DNA from: Shimia sp051201625
GTDB lineage: Bacteria > Pseudomonadota > Alphaproteobacteria > Rhodobacterales > Rhodobacteraceae
DNA: 64,000 bases
Direction: 5' to 3'
Assembly: GCF_051201625.1 (NCBI RefSeq)
Contig: NZ_CP179203.1
Coordinates: 1-64,000 of the forward strand
Shown: positions 52,212 through 60,179 of the stretch, piece by piece
Layout: each line of letters begins with the position of its first letter
Position numbering within the stretch: position 1 is the stretch's first letter
The notes under the pieces: model-generated
Seen by the model: the letters and a program-made list of their open reading frames with translations, nothing else
Databases searched by the model: none
Told to the model about the DNA's origin: nothing
Program-made: the position numbers and the translations under genes

Positions 52212-53771
52212 CTAGCGCACCCAAATCTCTACGCGGCGATTTACTAAGCGGCCCCATTCGCTTTCATCGCAAGCCATTGGCATGGCTTCACCAAAGGCAA
52301 GCACCTCTAGGTTCAGGCGGTCAACATTTGCAGTTTCTGCTGCCTTGAGAACGGCGTCCCTGACGGCTGTAGCACGCCGCCTTCCTATCTCTTGATTAGT
52401 CGCCGCCGGTCCTTCACCATCCGAGAAGCCCACAAATGCAAGATAGCGTGCATCGTAGCGTCCAGCCTCCAGTGCTCGTGCCAATTGCTGAACGTTCGAT
52501 CTAGACTGTGCGTCTAAACGTGCGGATCCAGTCTGGAAACGAAACGATGTTGTGAGCCTCTTCATGGGCTTCAAAAGTTGGGTCATGCGCTGCAGTTCCT
52601 CAAGTGGAACTTCAGAGCCTCCACGGGAAATAGCATTTGCAAACCTGTCACCTTGCAAATTGATTGGAATTTCTTCGGCTGTCTGATCCACAAAGCCCGC
52701 CCTCCTGATCACAATTTGAGCAGATGGACTTCTTGTATAGGAGAGAAAATTCCGGGCAAGTTTTGGAAGACGTCGAGCGGGAAAATAGAGAAACAAAGGC
52801 GCATTCAGCGGATAATCCTCAGTCTTAATTGTCCGTCTAGAAGCTGATAAAGAAAATCCACACTTGCCAGTTAGCGTCAGCTTTTGGGCTTCTCCAGCGC
52901 TGGCATAACTTGCGATACCCAGTGCAAACGGATCACGTTGAACGGCTGACACCAAGGACAAACTTCGGTCATGGCGAAATATATCACTACTGAACTTTAG
53001 TCGCACCTTTGCCATTAGCTGATCCTCGACTGCCTGCGCCAGCCCAGAATTTGAAGCCATAAGATGCAGCGAAATTGGCGCGTCCGGCCCTTCAAAGTGC
53101 TTCCAATTGGTGATTTTTCCCGCAAACACCTGCGCTAACTCACTGGGCGAAATTGAAGTCACGGGATTTCCTGAAGCAACTATTGGCACCATGCCATCCA
53201 ACGCTAAAACGCGGCTACGGTTAGCCTCTTTCATATCCCCCAAACCAGCCTCATATCCTAGCTGCGCTTCTCGCGGACGTATCTCTCTGGAGGACATAGC
53301 AATGTCAGCTTCATCAGCTAATAAGTCTGCAAAGCCTTCATCCGAATTACTAGCATGAAACCGAAATTTTGCGACTTTCTCTTTGGTCTCATTACTGGCT
53401 AGGTGATACTCAAATCGGCTGACACCCTCGTTAAACCGTTCAACGCTGTATCCCTCCCGAAGCGCAAAGGCTTCCAGAAGCGCTGGCATAAGAATATCGG
53501 CCATAGTCGAAGAGCCTGTAATAGAGACGTCGGCAACAAAATTTATAAGATTAGGGCAGCCGGGACCTTCACACTGTACGCCCGTGCCATCCACAGTGAG
53601 TTCGCCATAGATTGTTTCAACTCGATATAGCTCGCCATCAAATCCCAATAATGTACCCATAATCTCAACAGCACCGTCGTGGGACCTGAGCGTAACATCT
53701 TGAGCGCTCAAGGACATGCTATTGATCGATACCAGAAGAATGGCAATGATCGCTGCACGAAATTGCAACAT
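52212..53771 (-). CDS. PstS-like phosphate-binding domain fused to an OmpA-type domain
   Basis: A 519-residue exported protein (signal peptide about 1-23). Residues 80-345 resemble PBP superfamily phosphate-binding proteins: VSITGSSTMADILMPALLEAF, ASNSDEGFADLLADEADIAMSSREI and MVPIVASGNPVTSISPSELAQVFAGKITNW (spacing as in PstS). Residues 400-519 form an OmpA-like peptidoglycan-binding domain with TTSFRFQTGSARLDAQSR, FVGFSDGEG and LVNRRVEIW. Such a protein would bind its ligand in the periplasm while anchored to the cell wall; transport components are absent. It follows the small secreted-protein gene and precedes the orphan binding protein. Confidence 0.8.
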   Translation of the reverse strand: MLQFRAAIIAILLVSINSMSLSAQDVTLRSHDGAVEIMGTLLGFDGELYRVETIYGELTVDGTGVQCEGPGCPNLINFVADVSITGSSTMADILMPALLEAFALREGYSVERFNEGVSRFEYHLASNETKEKVAKFRFHASNSDEGFADLLADEADIAMSSREIRPREAQLGYEAGLGDMKEANRSRVLALDGMVPIVASGNPVTSISPSELAQVFAGKITNWKHFEGPDAPISLHLMASNSGLAQAVEDQLMAKVRLKFSSDIFRHDRSLSLVSAVQRDPFALGIASYASAGEAQKLTLTGKCGFSLSASRRTIKTEDYPLNAPLFLYFPARRLPKLARNFLSYTRSPSAQIVIRRAGFVDQTAEEIPINLQGDRFANAISRGGSEVPLEELQRMTQLLKPMKRLTTSFRFQTGSARLDAQSRSNVQQLARALEAGRYDARYLAFVGFSDGEGPAATNQEIGRRRATAVRDAVLKAAETANVDRLNLEVLAFGEAMPMACDESEWGRLVNRRVEIWVR

Positions 53772-53971
53772 GATTAATCCTGACTAGCTAAACTTCAATT
53801 TTGAGCAATTGTCAGGTCTTGCGACACGTTTTTCAACACCAGAAATTTCCCATCGAAATCGCAACCGAGCTGGTAAGGGTCAAATTAACTGAACAACCTT
53901 TAGCCATGAACCTTCGTTAACAACGAGTGCGTACCAGTTCGTCAACCCCGGACATAGATGATTATGCCTTA

Positions 53972-54376
53972 TTAATAGCTGTTTACCGCCGCACACGACG
54001 CCGTGAAATTAAGAGAAGCTGACTTCGGCGAAGCGGACAGTGGACAATAATAGTCCAACGAAGGAGATATTTCTTCTTCAGGCAAAATTCCAACAGGCTT
54101 GTCTCTGGAGACTAAAAAAAACACAGGCTGGGCCGGGAGTGTTGTGCGAATAACTTGATCAACGGGCATAGAAGGTAATGTTGTGCCTGATTTGGGCGCT
54201 AACATGATGACACCTGAACTCAATTTTAACTTTTTGCCAACAACCGTACCAGGCTCGTTTGCTTGATTTGAAGTGATTGATGCCTTAGCCGGCTCACTAC
54301 CGTGCATAAAAAAGCCAATGGACAGCACTACCAAAAGAAACCGCCCTGCTGATTTACTTATATGGCTAAAATTCAT
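53972..54376 (-). CDS. Small secreted protein of unknown function
   Basis: A 134-residue protein with a signal-type N-terminus MNFSHISKSAGRFLLVVLSIGFFMHG (positively charged start, hydrophobic core about 11-23), then a mature part with SGVIMLAPKSGTTLP, PVDQVIRTTLPAQPVFFLV and two cysteines (YYCPLS and ASCAAV) near the C-terminus that could form a disulfide. The ATG at 54376 is chosen because the longer frame from 54655 runs through secA and its terminator. I do not recognise a family. It is separated from secA by an intrinsic terminator, so it has its own promoter in the 54377-54436 stretch. Confidence 0.5.
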   Translation of the reverse strand: MNFSHISKSAGRFLLVVLSIGFFMHGSEPAKASITSNQANEPGTVVGKKLKLSSGVIMLAPKSGTTLPSMPVDQVIRTTLPAQPVFFLVSRDKPVGILPEEEISPSLDYYCPLSASPKSASLNFTASCAAVNSY

Positions 54377-54436
54377 CTTTTTCGATACTCCGCTCTCAGA
54401 ACCACTCGCCTTCCCTGAGATTGAAATTAATATCGA

Positions 54437-54463
54437 AAAAGGGCGCCCGTAAGGCGCCCTTTT
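54437..54463 (-). terminator. Intrinsic terminator of secA
   Basis: AAAAGGGCGCC and GGCGCCCTTTT form an 11-base perfect stem around a five-base loop, followed on the minus strand by TTTTTCGATATT. It begins 23 bases past the secA stop at 54486. Confidence 0.85.
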
Positions 54464-54485
54464 GATCAAAATCTGTCCCTTTATT

Positions 54486-57194
54486 TCAAACCATGCGACC
54501 GTGGCAATGTTTGAACTTTTTTCCAGATCCACATGGACACGGTTCATTTCGCCCGGGATTTCCCCATGTCGACGGATCGTTTTCATCAAAGCCATCAATT
54601 GCATTTGCTGATGAAGACTCTCGAGTTGCACTACCCGTTGGCCCTGAAACCGCACCCTGCAATGCCTTTTGCTGCTGCGCCATTTCCATCGCCAACTTCT
54701 GTTGCTCTTCTTCAGTCATTGGACGGACACGTGAAAGCGTTTGGGTTACATCCTCCCGCAAACTATCAAGCATGTACTCAAATAACTGAAAAGACTCATT
54801 TTTATATTCGTTAAGCGGATCTCGCTGAGCATAACCTCGGAAGCCAACAACAGATCTCAGGTGCTCAAGTGTCAATAAATGTTCTTGCCATTTGCTATCA
54901 ATAGTCTGAAGCAAGATCTGTTTCTCAACCATACGCATGGCATCCAGCCCAAAACTGACAGCCTTCTTGGCCATCATTTCATCGCCTTCCTTTTCAAGTC
55001 GCTCTCTGATCTCTTCGTCGTCAACACCCTCTTCATCAGCCCAAGCAATGACCGGGACGTCCAAACTCAACTTTTCTACACATGAGGCATAAAGCCCCTC
55101 CGTATCCCATTGATCAGCATATGTTTTGGGCGGCATGTATTGCTCGATCAAATCAGAAATCACATCATGACGCATGTCTTGAACTATTTCAGAAAGGTCC
55201 GCTGCTTCCATAATTTCGCGCCGCTGAGAGAAAATAACCTTACGCTGATCATTCATCACATCGTCAAATTTTAGCAGTTGTTTGCGAATGTCAAAGTTTC
55301 TTCCCTCGACCTTCGCTTGCGCGCGCTCTAGTGATTTATTCACCCACGGGTGCACAATCGCCTCACCTTCCTTCATACCAAGCGTCGATAGGACTTTATC
55401 CAGACGCTCAGATCCAAAAATCCGCATCAGGTCATCCTCAAGGCTAAGGAAAAACGACGAGCGGCCCGGGTCACCCTGACGGCCAGAACGTCCACGAAGC
55501 TGGTTGTCAATCCGGCGGCTCTCATGCCGCTCTGTCGCAAGTACAAACAACCCACCCGCAGCCTTTACGGCCTCTTCATCTGCGACGTGGGCCTCTTCGA
55601 TTTTAGACCGGATGGCCTCATGGTCTCCATCTGGTTCAGCGGCGATTGCCTCTAAAACTTTGAATTCAACATTCCCACCCAGCTTAATATCTGTCCCGCG
55701 GCCAGCCATGTTTGTAGCGATTGTCACCGCGCCGAGCTTGCCAGCATCTGCAATGATTTGCGCCTCTTGCTCATGCTGACGGGCATTCAAGACATTATGT
55801 TTGATATCAGCTTTAGTCAGTAAGTCAGCGAGAAATTCAGACTTTTCGATAGATGTTGTGCCCACCAGCATTGGCTGGCCCTTGGAGTTGGCCTCACGGA
55901 TTGAGTCAACAACCGCATCAAATTTTTCACGTGCTGTCCGATAGACAGCATCATCCTCATCTTTTCGCGCGATTGGGCGGTTAGTAGGAACTTCGACCAC
56001 GCCCAAGCCGTAGATCTCTGCAAATTCTTCCGCTTCTGTCGCCGCAGTACCGGTCATTCCAGCAAGCTTATTATAAAGACGGAAGTAATTCTGGAACGTT
56101 ACCTGCGCCAAAGTCACGTTTTCAGGCTGAATGCTACAGCCTTCCTTTGCTTCAATCGCTTGGTGCAGACCCTCCGATAAGCGACGGCCGGCCATCATTC
56201 GTCCTGTGAATTCATCGATCAGAACGATTTGTCCGTCACGGACAATGTAATCTTTGTCGCGCGAGAACAGTTTGTGTGCACGTAGGCCCTGATTAATATG
56301 GTGAACTACAGTAGTGCTTTCCGGATCGTAAAGAGACTGACCCTCGGGCAACAGGCCACGGGCCTGTAAATTCTCTTCTAGGAATTCATTTCCTTCATCC
56401 GTAAACGTCACGCTACGGGTTTTTTCGTCGAGAGAATAATGTAATTCCTGAAGATCTGGGATCAACTGATCAATTTTTACGTAAAGGTCGGAACGATCCT
56501 GAGCTGGACCAGAGATGATCAGAGGTGTACGCGCCTCATCAATCAGGATGCTGTCGACTTCGTCTACAATAGCAAAGAAGTGGTCGCGCTGTGCCATCTC
56601 ACGCAAGTCACTTTTCATATTGTCACGCAAATAATCAAAGCCGAGTTCATTGTTCGTTGCGTATGTCACATCACAAGCATACGCGGTCCGCTTTTCTTCA
56701 TTTGGCTGCTGTGGGTATACGACCCCCGTAGTCATATCCAGAGCAGAGAAAACACTGCTCATCCACTCAGCGTCTCTGCGCGCAAGATAGTCATTCACAG
56801 TGACGATGTGAACGCCCTTGCCCATCAGCGCATTCAGATATGCCGGGAACGTTGCAACCAGAGTTTTACCTTCGCCGGTCTTCATCTCAGAAATATTACC
56901 CTGATGGAGAAATATGCCGCCCATCAATTGAACATCAAACGCACGCAATCCCAATGCCCGACGCGCAGCTTCACGACAATTGGCAAATGCCTCTGGTAGC
57001 AGGTCATTCAGATCTTCACCATCCTGAGCACGTTTGGAAAACTCCGCAGTCTTCAACCGAATCTCACTGTCAGAGAGTTTTTCAAACTCTGGCTCCAGGT
57101 CATTAATCTTCGCTACGATAGGGCGCGTTGCCTTGATCGTGCGGTCATTAGGCGAACCAAACACCTTTTTGGCAATTTTTCCCAATCCGAGCAT
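54486..57194 (-). CDS. secA: Preprotein translocase ATPase SecA
   Basis: Motor ATPase of Sec-dependent export. The 902 residues have Walker A MKTGEGKTLVA near residue 104, DEVDSILIDEARTPLIISG (DEAD-type Walker B) near 212, GRMMAGRRLSEGLHQAIEAKEG in the preprotein cross-linking region, GTDIKLGGNVEF near 505, LRGRSGRQGDPGRS near 575, and the C-terminal zinc-binding RNEPCPCGSGKKFKHCHG, which binds SecB and phospholipid. Overall length matches alphaproteobacterial SecA. It is divergent from the parvulin gene, with a terminator just after its stop. Confidence 0.98.
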   Translation of the reverse strand: MLGLGKIAKKVFGSPNDRTIKATRPIVAKINDLEPEFEKLSDSEIRLKTAEFSKRAQDGEDLNDLLPEAFANCREAARRALGLRAFDVQLMGGIFLHQGNISEMKTGEGKTLVATFPAYLNALMGKGVHIVTVNDYLARRDAEWMSSVFSALDMTTGVVYPQQPNEEKRTAYACDVTYATNNELGFDYLRDNMKSDLREMAQRDHFFAIVDEVDSILIDEARTPLIISGPAQDRSDLYVKIDQLIPDLQELHYSLDEKTRSVTFTDEGNEFLEENLQARGLLPEGQSLYDPESTTVVHHINQGLRAHKLFSRDKDYIVRDGQIVLIDEFTGRMMAGRRLSEGLHQAIEAKEGCSIQPENVTLAQVTFQNYFRLYNKLAGMTGTAATEAEEFAEIYGLGVVEVPTNRPIARKDEDDAVYRTAREKFDAVVDSIREANSKGQPMLVGTTSIEKSEFLADLLTKADIKHNVLNARQHEQEAQIIADAGKLGAVTIATNMAGRGTDIKLGGNVEFKVLEAIAAEPDGDHEAIRSKIEEAHVADEEAVKAAGGLFVLATERHESRRIDNQLRGRSGRQGDPGRSSFFLSLEDDLMRIFGSERLDKVLSTLGMKEGEAIVHPWVNKSLERAQAKVEGRNFDIRKQLLKFDDVMNDQRKVIFSQRREIMEAADLSEIVQDMRHDVISDLIEQYMPPKTYADQWDTEGLYASCVEKLSLDVPVIAWADEEGVDDEEIRERLEKEGDEMMAKKAVSFGLDAMRMVEKQILLQTIDSKWQEHLLTLEHLRSVVGFRGYAQRDPLNEYKNESFQLFEYMLDSLREDVTQTLSRVRPMTEEEQQKLAMEMAQQQKALQGAVSGPTGSATRESSSANAIDGFDENDPSTWGNPGRNEPCPCGSGKKFKHCHGRMV

Positions 57195-57365
57195 GTATCA
57201 TTGTCCTTCGTTGACACTTATGTGCGAGGCAGTTGCTTGCCGACCTGACGCACTGCTCATACAAACAAGATAACAGCAGTATGCTTCGGCCTCCCAGCGA
57301 TGTAAGGGGCGTCAGTATAAGTGTCAACGCCGCCGGATCGCGCGGCCAAAGCCAAGGACAAAACG

Positions 57366-58253
57366 ATGTCAAAACAACTCAAACTTCTGCGGAACGTTTC
57401 TTTAGCGCTGATGCTTGCAACGCCCTCCCTAGCACAAGATACTCCAGACATCCGCGCGGTAGTCGCTTTTGTGAATGGTCAAGAGATCACATTGGGCGAG
57501 ATGATTGCTACGCGCGATGCTCTGCCTAAAGAATATCAGTCGCTGCCCCCAGACGTTCTTTATAATGGCATTCTCGACCAGTTGATCCAGCAATCTGCTT
57601 TATCGCAAGAATTGCAAAGTATACCGCAAAGGGTCGAAATTTTACTGAAAAACGAGCGCCGTTCGTTATTGGCCGTGCAAGCCTTGCAAAATTTGGCGAG
57701 AGAATTCAGCCCCTCTGAGGCTGACGTGCAGACAGCGTACAATGCTCGTTTGGAGGCTTTTAAAGACACGCCAGAATTTAATGCCTCGCACATCCTCGTA
57801 GAAACAGAAGGGGAAGCGTCGACTATTCTGGAAGATATTAAAGCGGGAGCAGATTTTGGAGAAACAGCTGAAGTCAGGTCAACCGGGCCTTCCGGACCCT
57901 CAGGAGGGCAATTAGGCTGGTTTGGCCTGGGCGATATGGTCCAGCCTTTCGAAGAGGCTCTGGTTTCAATGTCGACAGGAGACGTTTCTAATCCAGTTCA
58001 AACCCAATTTGGCTGGCATCTGATCAAGCTAAATGACAAACGGACTAAACCCGCACCGACACTTGAAGACTTAAGTGCTGAATTGATCGCCGAGCTTCAA
58101 GCAGGCGCTGTCGACCTCTATGTTAATCAATTGACTGAAGCGGCAGATATTGATCGTAGCGGTGCTGAAAAGTTCGATCCTACTGTCATTCAACGCAGTG
58201 AATTGCTTGATGCTGAGAACTCCAATTTGCCTCCTGTAAACACGAAGAAGTAA
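57366..58253 (+). CDS. Periplasmic peptidyl-prolyl cis-trans isomerase (parvulin type)
   Basis: A 295-residue SurA/PpiC-like foldase. A signal peptide covers about residues 1-23 (LLRNVSLALMLATPSLAQ), a SurA N-terminal-like helical region follows (VNGQEITLGEMIATRDALP), and the parvulin domain lies at about residues 135-235 with FNASHILVETEGEAS, GPSGPSGGQLGWFGLGDMVQPFEEAL and VQTQFGWHLIKLND. The ATG at 57366 has AAGGA seven bases upstream; the earlier in-frame start adds 15 residues without signal character. It is followed two bases later by argJ; secA-parvulin-argJ-mutT is a conserved Rhodobacterales arrangement. Confidence 0.9.
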   Translation: MSKQLKLLRNVSLALMLATPSLAQDTPDIRAVVAFVNGQEITLGEMIATRDALPKEYQSLPPDVLYNGILDQLIQQSALSQELQSIPQRVEILLKNERRSLLAVQALQNLAREFSPSEADVQTAYNARLEAFKDTPEFNASHILVETEGEASTILEDIKAGADFGETAEVRSTGPSGPSGGQLGWFGLGDMVQPFEEALVSMSTGDVSNPVQTQFGWHLIKLNDKRTKPAPTLEDLSAELIAELQAGAVDLYVNQLTEAADIDRSGAEKFDPTVIQRSELLDAENSNLPPVNTKK

Positions 58254-58255
58254 TT

Positions 58256-59485
58256 ATGGCAAAGATATCGCATATTTCTCCTCTTGCGCCATTCGAGTTT
58301 CCAAAACTCCCGGTCGTGGGGGGGGTAGAGTTTTCAACTGTTGCTGCTGGGATTAAATATCAAGACCGAGAAGATGTAACTTTGGTTCGTCTGACAGCTG
58401 GGACAACAATAGCTGGAGTTTTTACAAAATCCTCTACTAGGTCTGCACCAGTTCTTGATTGCCAGGCCAAGATCTCGCAAAACGACGAGACGGGTGCCGC
58501 AATTTTGGTGAATGCCGGCAATGCGAACGCGTTTACTGGAAAAAAAGGTTTGGAAGCCACAGACGCCGTTACCTCTGCGGTGGCTGCGTGTTTGAAGCTA
58601 CCCCAGAACAGAGTGTTCTCTTCGTCGACCGGAGTTATCGGAGAACTACTTCCACATGAGCGGATCACAAGTAAGCTAAATGATCTGAGAGAGTTATTGT
58701 CGGAGGCATCAATCAGGGATGCAGCGGAGGGCATCCGAACAACAGATACGTTTGCTAAAGGTTCTGGAAAAACTTTAGACATAGCAGGTAAGACTGTCAG
58801 TATCGCGGGAATCGCCAAAGGTTCGGGCATGATCGCTCCGGACATGGCAACTATGCTCGTCTACATTTTTACCGACGCGCGCGTCGAACAATCCGTATTG
58901 CAATCCATGCTTTCCGAACTGACGGCACTGACTTTTAACTGTATCACTGTCGACAGCGACACTTCCACGTCTGACACCTTACTCTTGGCAGCAACTGGCA
59001 CTTCAGATGTGCATATATCTGACGGATCCGGACCATTCCGAGACGCCTTACATGAAGTAATGCTAGATTTGGCGCATCAGGTCGTTCGGGATGGTGAAGG
59101 TGCAACCAAATTTCTGGAAATCAAAGTATGCGGTGCGCGGTCCCAAAAGGACGCAAAAACTCACGCTATGGCGATTGCAAATTCTCCTTTGGTAAAGACG
59201 GCCGCAGCAGGTGAGGATCCCAACTGGGGCCGCGTTGTTATGGCGATTGGCAAAAGTGGTGCAGAGGCTGACCGCGACTTACTTTCAATACGGTTTGGAG
59301 ATATCCTTGTCGCTGAAAACGGTTGGGTATCGGCGGATTATCAGGAAGATGACGGGGTTAACTACATGAAAAAACAAAACCTCAAGATCTCCGTAGATCT
59401 TGGGATTGGTGAGGCATCCGCCACTGTTTGGACTTGTGATTTAACCCATGGCTACATTTCAATAAACGCGGATTACCGCTCATGA
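58256..59485 (+). CDS. argJ: Bifunctional ornithine acetyltransferase / N-acetylglutamate synthase ArgJ
   Basis: Transfers acetyl from N-acetylornithine to glutamate and can make N-acetylglutamate for arginine synthesis. The 409 residues show GIAKGSGMIAPDMATMLVYIFTDA, where autocleavage occurs before the Thr of ATM at about residue 200 to yield alpha and beta chains, and SDTSTSDT and EDPNWGRVVMAIGKSG in the beta chain. It begins two bases after the parvulin gene and overlaps mutT by four bases (ATGA). No anomalies. Confidence 0.97.
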   Translation: MAKISHISPLAPFEFPKLPVVGGVEFSTVAAGIKYQDREDVTLVRLTAGTTIAGVFTKSSTRSAPVLDCQAKISQNDETGAAILVNAGNANAFTGKKGLEATDAVTSAVAACLKLPQNRVFSSSTGVIGELLPHERITSKLNDLRELLSEASIRDAAEGIRTTDTFAKGSGKTLDIAGKTVSIAGIAKGSGMIAPDMATMLVYIFTDARVEQSVLQSMLSELTALTFNCITVDSDTSTSDTLLLAATGTSDVHISDGSGPFRDALHEVMLDLAHQVVRDGEGATKFLEIKVCGARSQKDAKTHAMAIANSPLVKTAAAGEDPNWGRVVMAIGKSGAEADRDLLSIRFGDILVAENGWVSADYQEDDGVNYMKKQNLKISVDLGIGEASATVWTCDLTHGYISINADYRS

Positions 59486-59880
59486 AGACGATTCATGTCT
59501 CGGCAGTTGTTTTGTTAGATCTAGATGGACGCGTCCTACTCGCACAGAGGCCAAAGGGAAAATCAATGGCCGGACTTTGGGAGTTTCCCGGCGGGAAAAT
59601 TGAACCTGAAGAAACTCCTGAAGACGCACTAATACGCGAACTTCAAGAAGAACTGGGCATAAATACCTGGGAAAGCTGTTTGGCTCCCTTGACGTTCGCG
59701 TCCTACAGCTACAGCGATTTTCATCTACTGATGCCATTGTTTGTCTGCCGCAAATGGGACGGGAGTCCGATGCCACGGGAAGGTCAAGCTCTACGGTGGG
59801 TCAGGCCGGAGAATCTCCGGGACTACAAAATGCCACCAGCAGATATTCCGCTTATTCCTATTATTCGGGACTGGATTTAG
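59482..59880 (+). CDS. mutT: 8-oxo-dGTP diphosphatase MutT
   Basis: Nudix hydrolase that removes oxidised dGTP from the nucleotide pool and prevents A:T to C:G mutations. The 132 residues contain the complete Nudix box GGKIEPEETPEDALIRELQEELGI (pattern G-x5-E-x7-R-E-x2-E-E-x-G) near residue 37; preceding RVLLAQRPKGKSMAGLWEFPGG is typical MutT. It starts inside the argJ stop (ATGA) and is the last gene of the group. Its 3' side has a short frame and a terminator. Confidence 0.92.
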   Translation: MKTIHVSAVVLLDLDGRVLLAQRPKGKSMAGLWEFPGGKIEPEETPEDALIRELQEELGINTWESCLAPLTFASYSYSDFHLLMPLFVCRKWDGSPMPREGQALRWVRPENLRDYKMPPADIPLIPIIRDWI

Positions 59881-59929
59881 ATCATTATAACATTATTAAA
59901 TTTCACTCACGACAGGCCCTAGGCTGAGT

Positions 59930-60037
59930 ATGCCATTAAATAAACGACGGCTGCGTGGGTGGCGGTTACACCAAGCCATTGTGTCAGAGCAGATGGGTAC
60001 AACACCCAAAGAGCAGGCCCTTAAATACGGAAGCTAA
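59930..60037 (+). CDS. Candidate 35-residue small protein
   Basis: A short frame after mutT, with ATG at 59930, a weak AGG seven bases upstream, and TAA at 60035. The product starts MPLNKRRLRGWRLHQAIV and ends KEQALKYGS: a basic, amphipathic start with Trp followed by a short helix. It is too small to prove by itself. A plus-strand terminator lies 110 bases downstream (60148-60179), so transcripts from mutT probably cover it. Coding status uncertain; chance is possible. Confidence 0.3.
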   Translation: MPLNKRRLRGWRLHQAIVSEQMGTTPKEQALKYGS

Positions 60038-60147
60038 GAACTCGCTTTTCCAATCCATTTGAACTGGTGTTGAAATATGGATCTAGTCAAAAAGTGAGTA
60101 TCTTTTTGATTGAGAAAACGTCTACCAAAAGAAAAGCTGCGAAATTC

Positions 60148-60179
60148 GAGGCTGCCTATCGGCAGCCCCTCTCTTTTTT
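60148..60179 (+). terminator. Intrinsic terminator, plus strand
   Basis: GGCTGCC (60150-60156) pairs with GGCAGCC (60161-60167) around TATC, followed by CCTCTCTTTTTT. It acts for the argJ-mutT(-small frame) transcript and touches the infB stop codon at 60178. On the minus strand the stem has no T-run, so infB is probably not terminated here. Confidence 0.7.

Noticed and set aside
54377..54655. Longer start for the small secreted protein (from 54655)
   Set aside because: It would run through the secA 3' end and its terminator and hide the signal peptide inside the protein.
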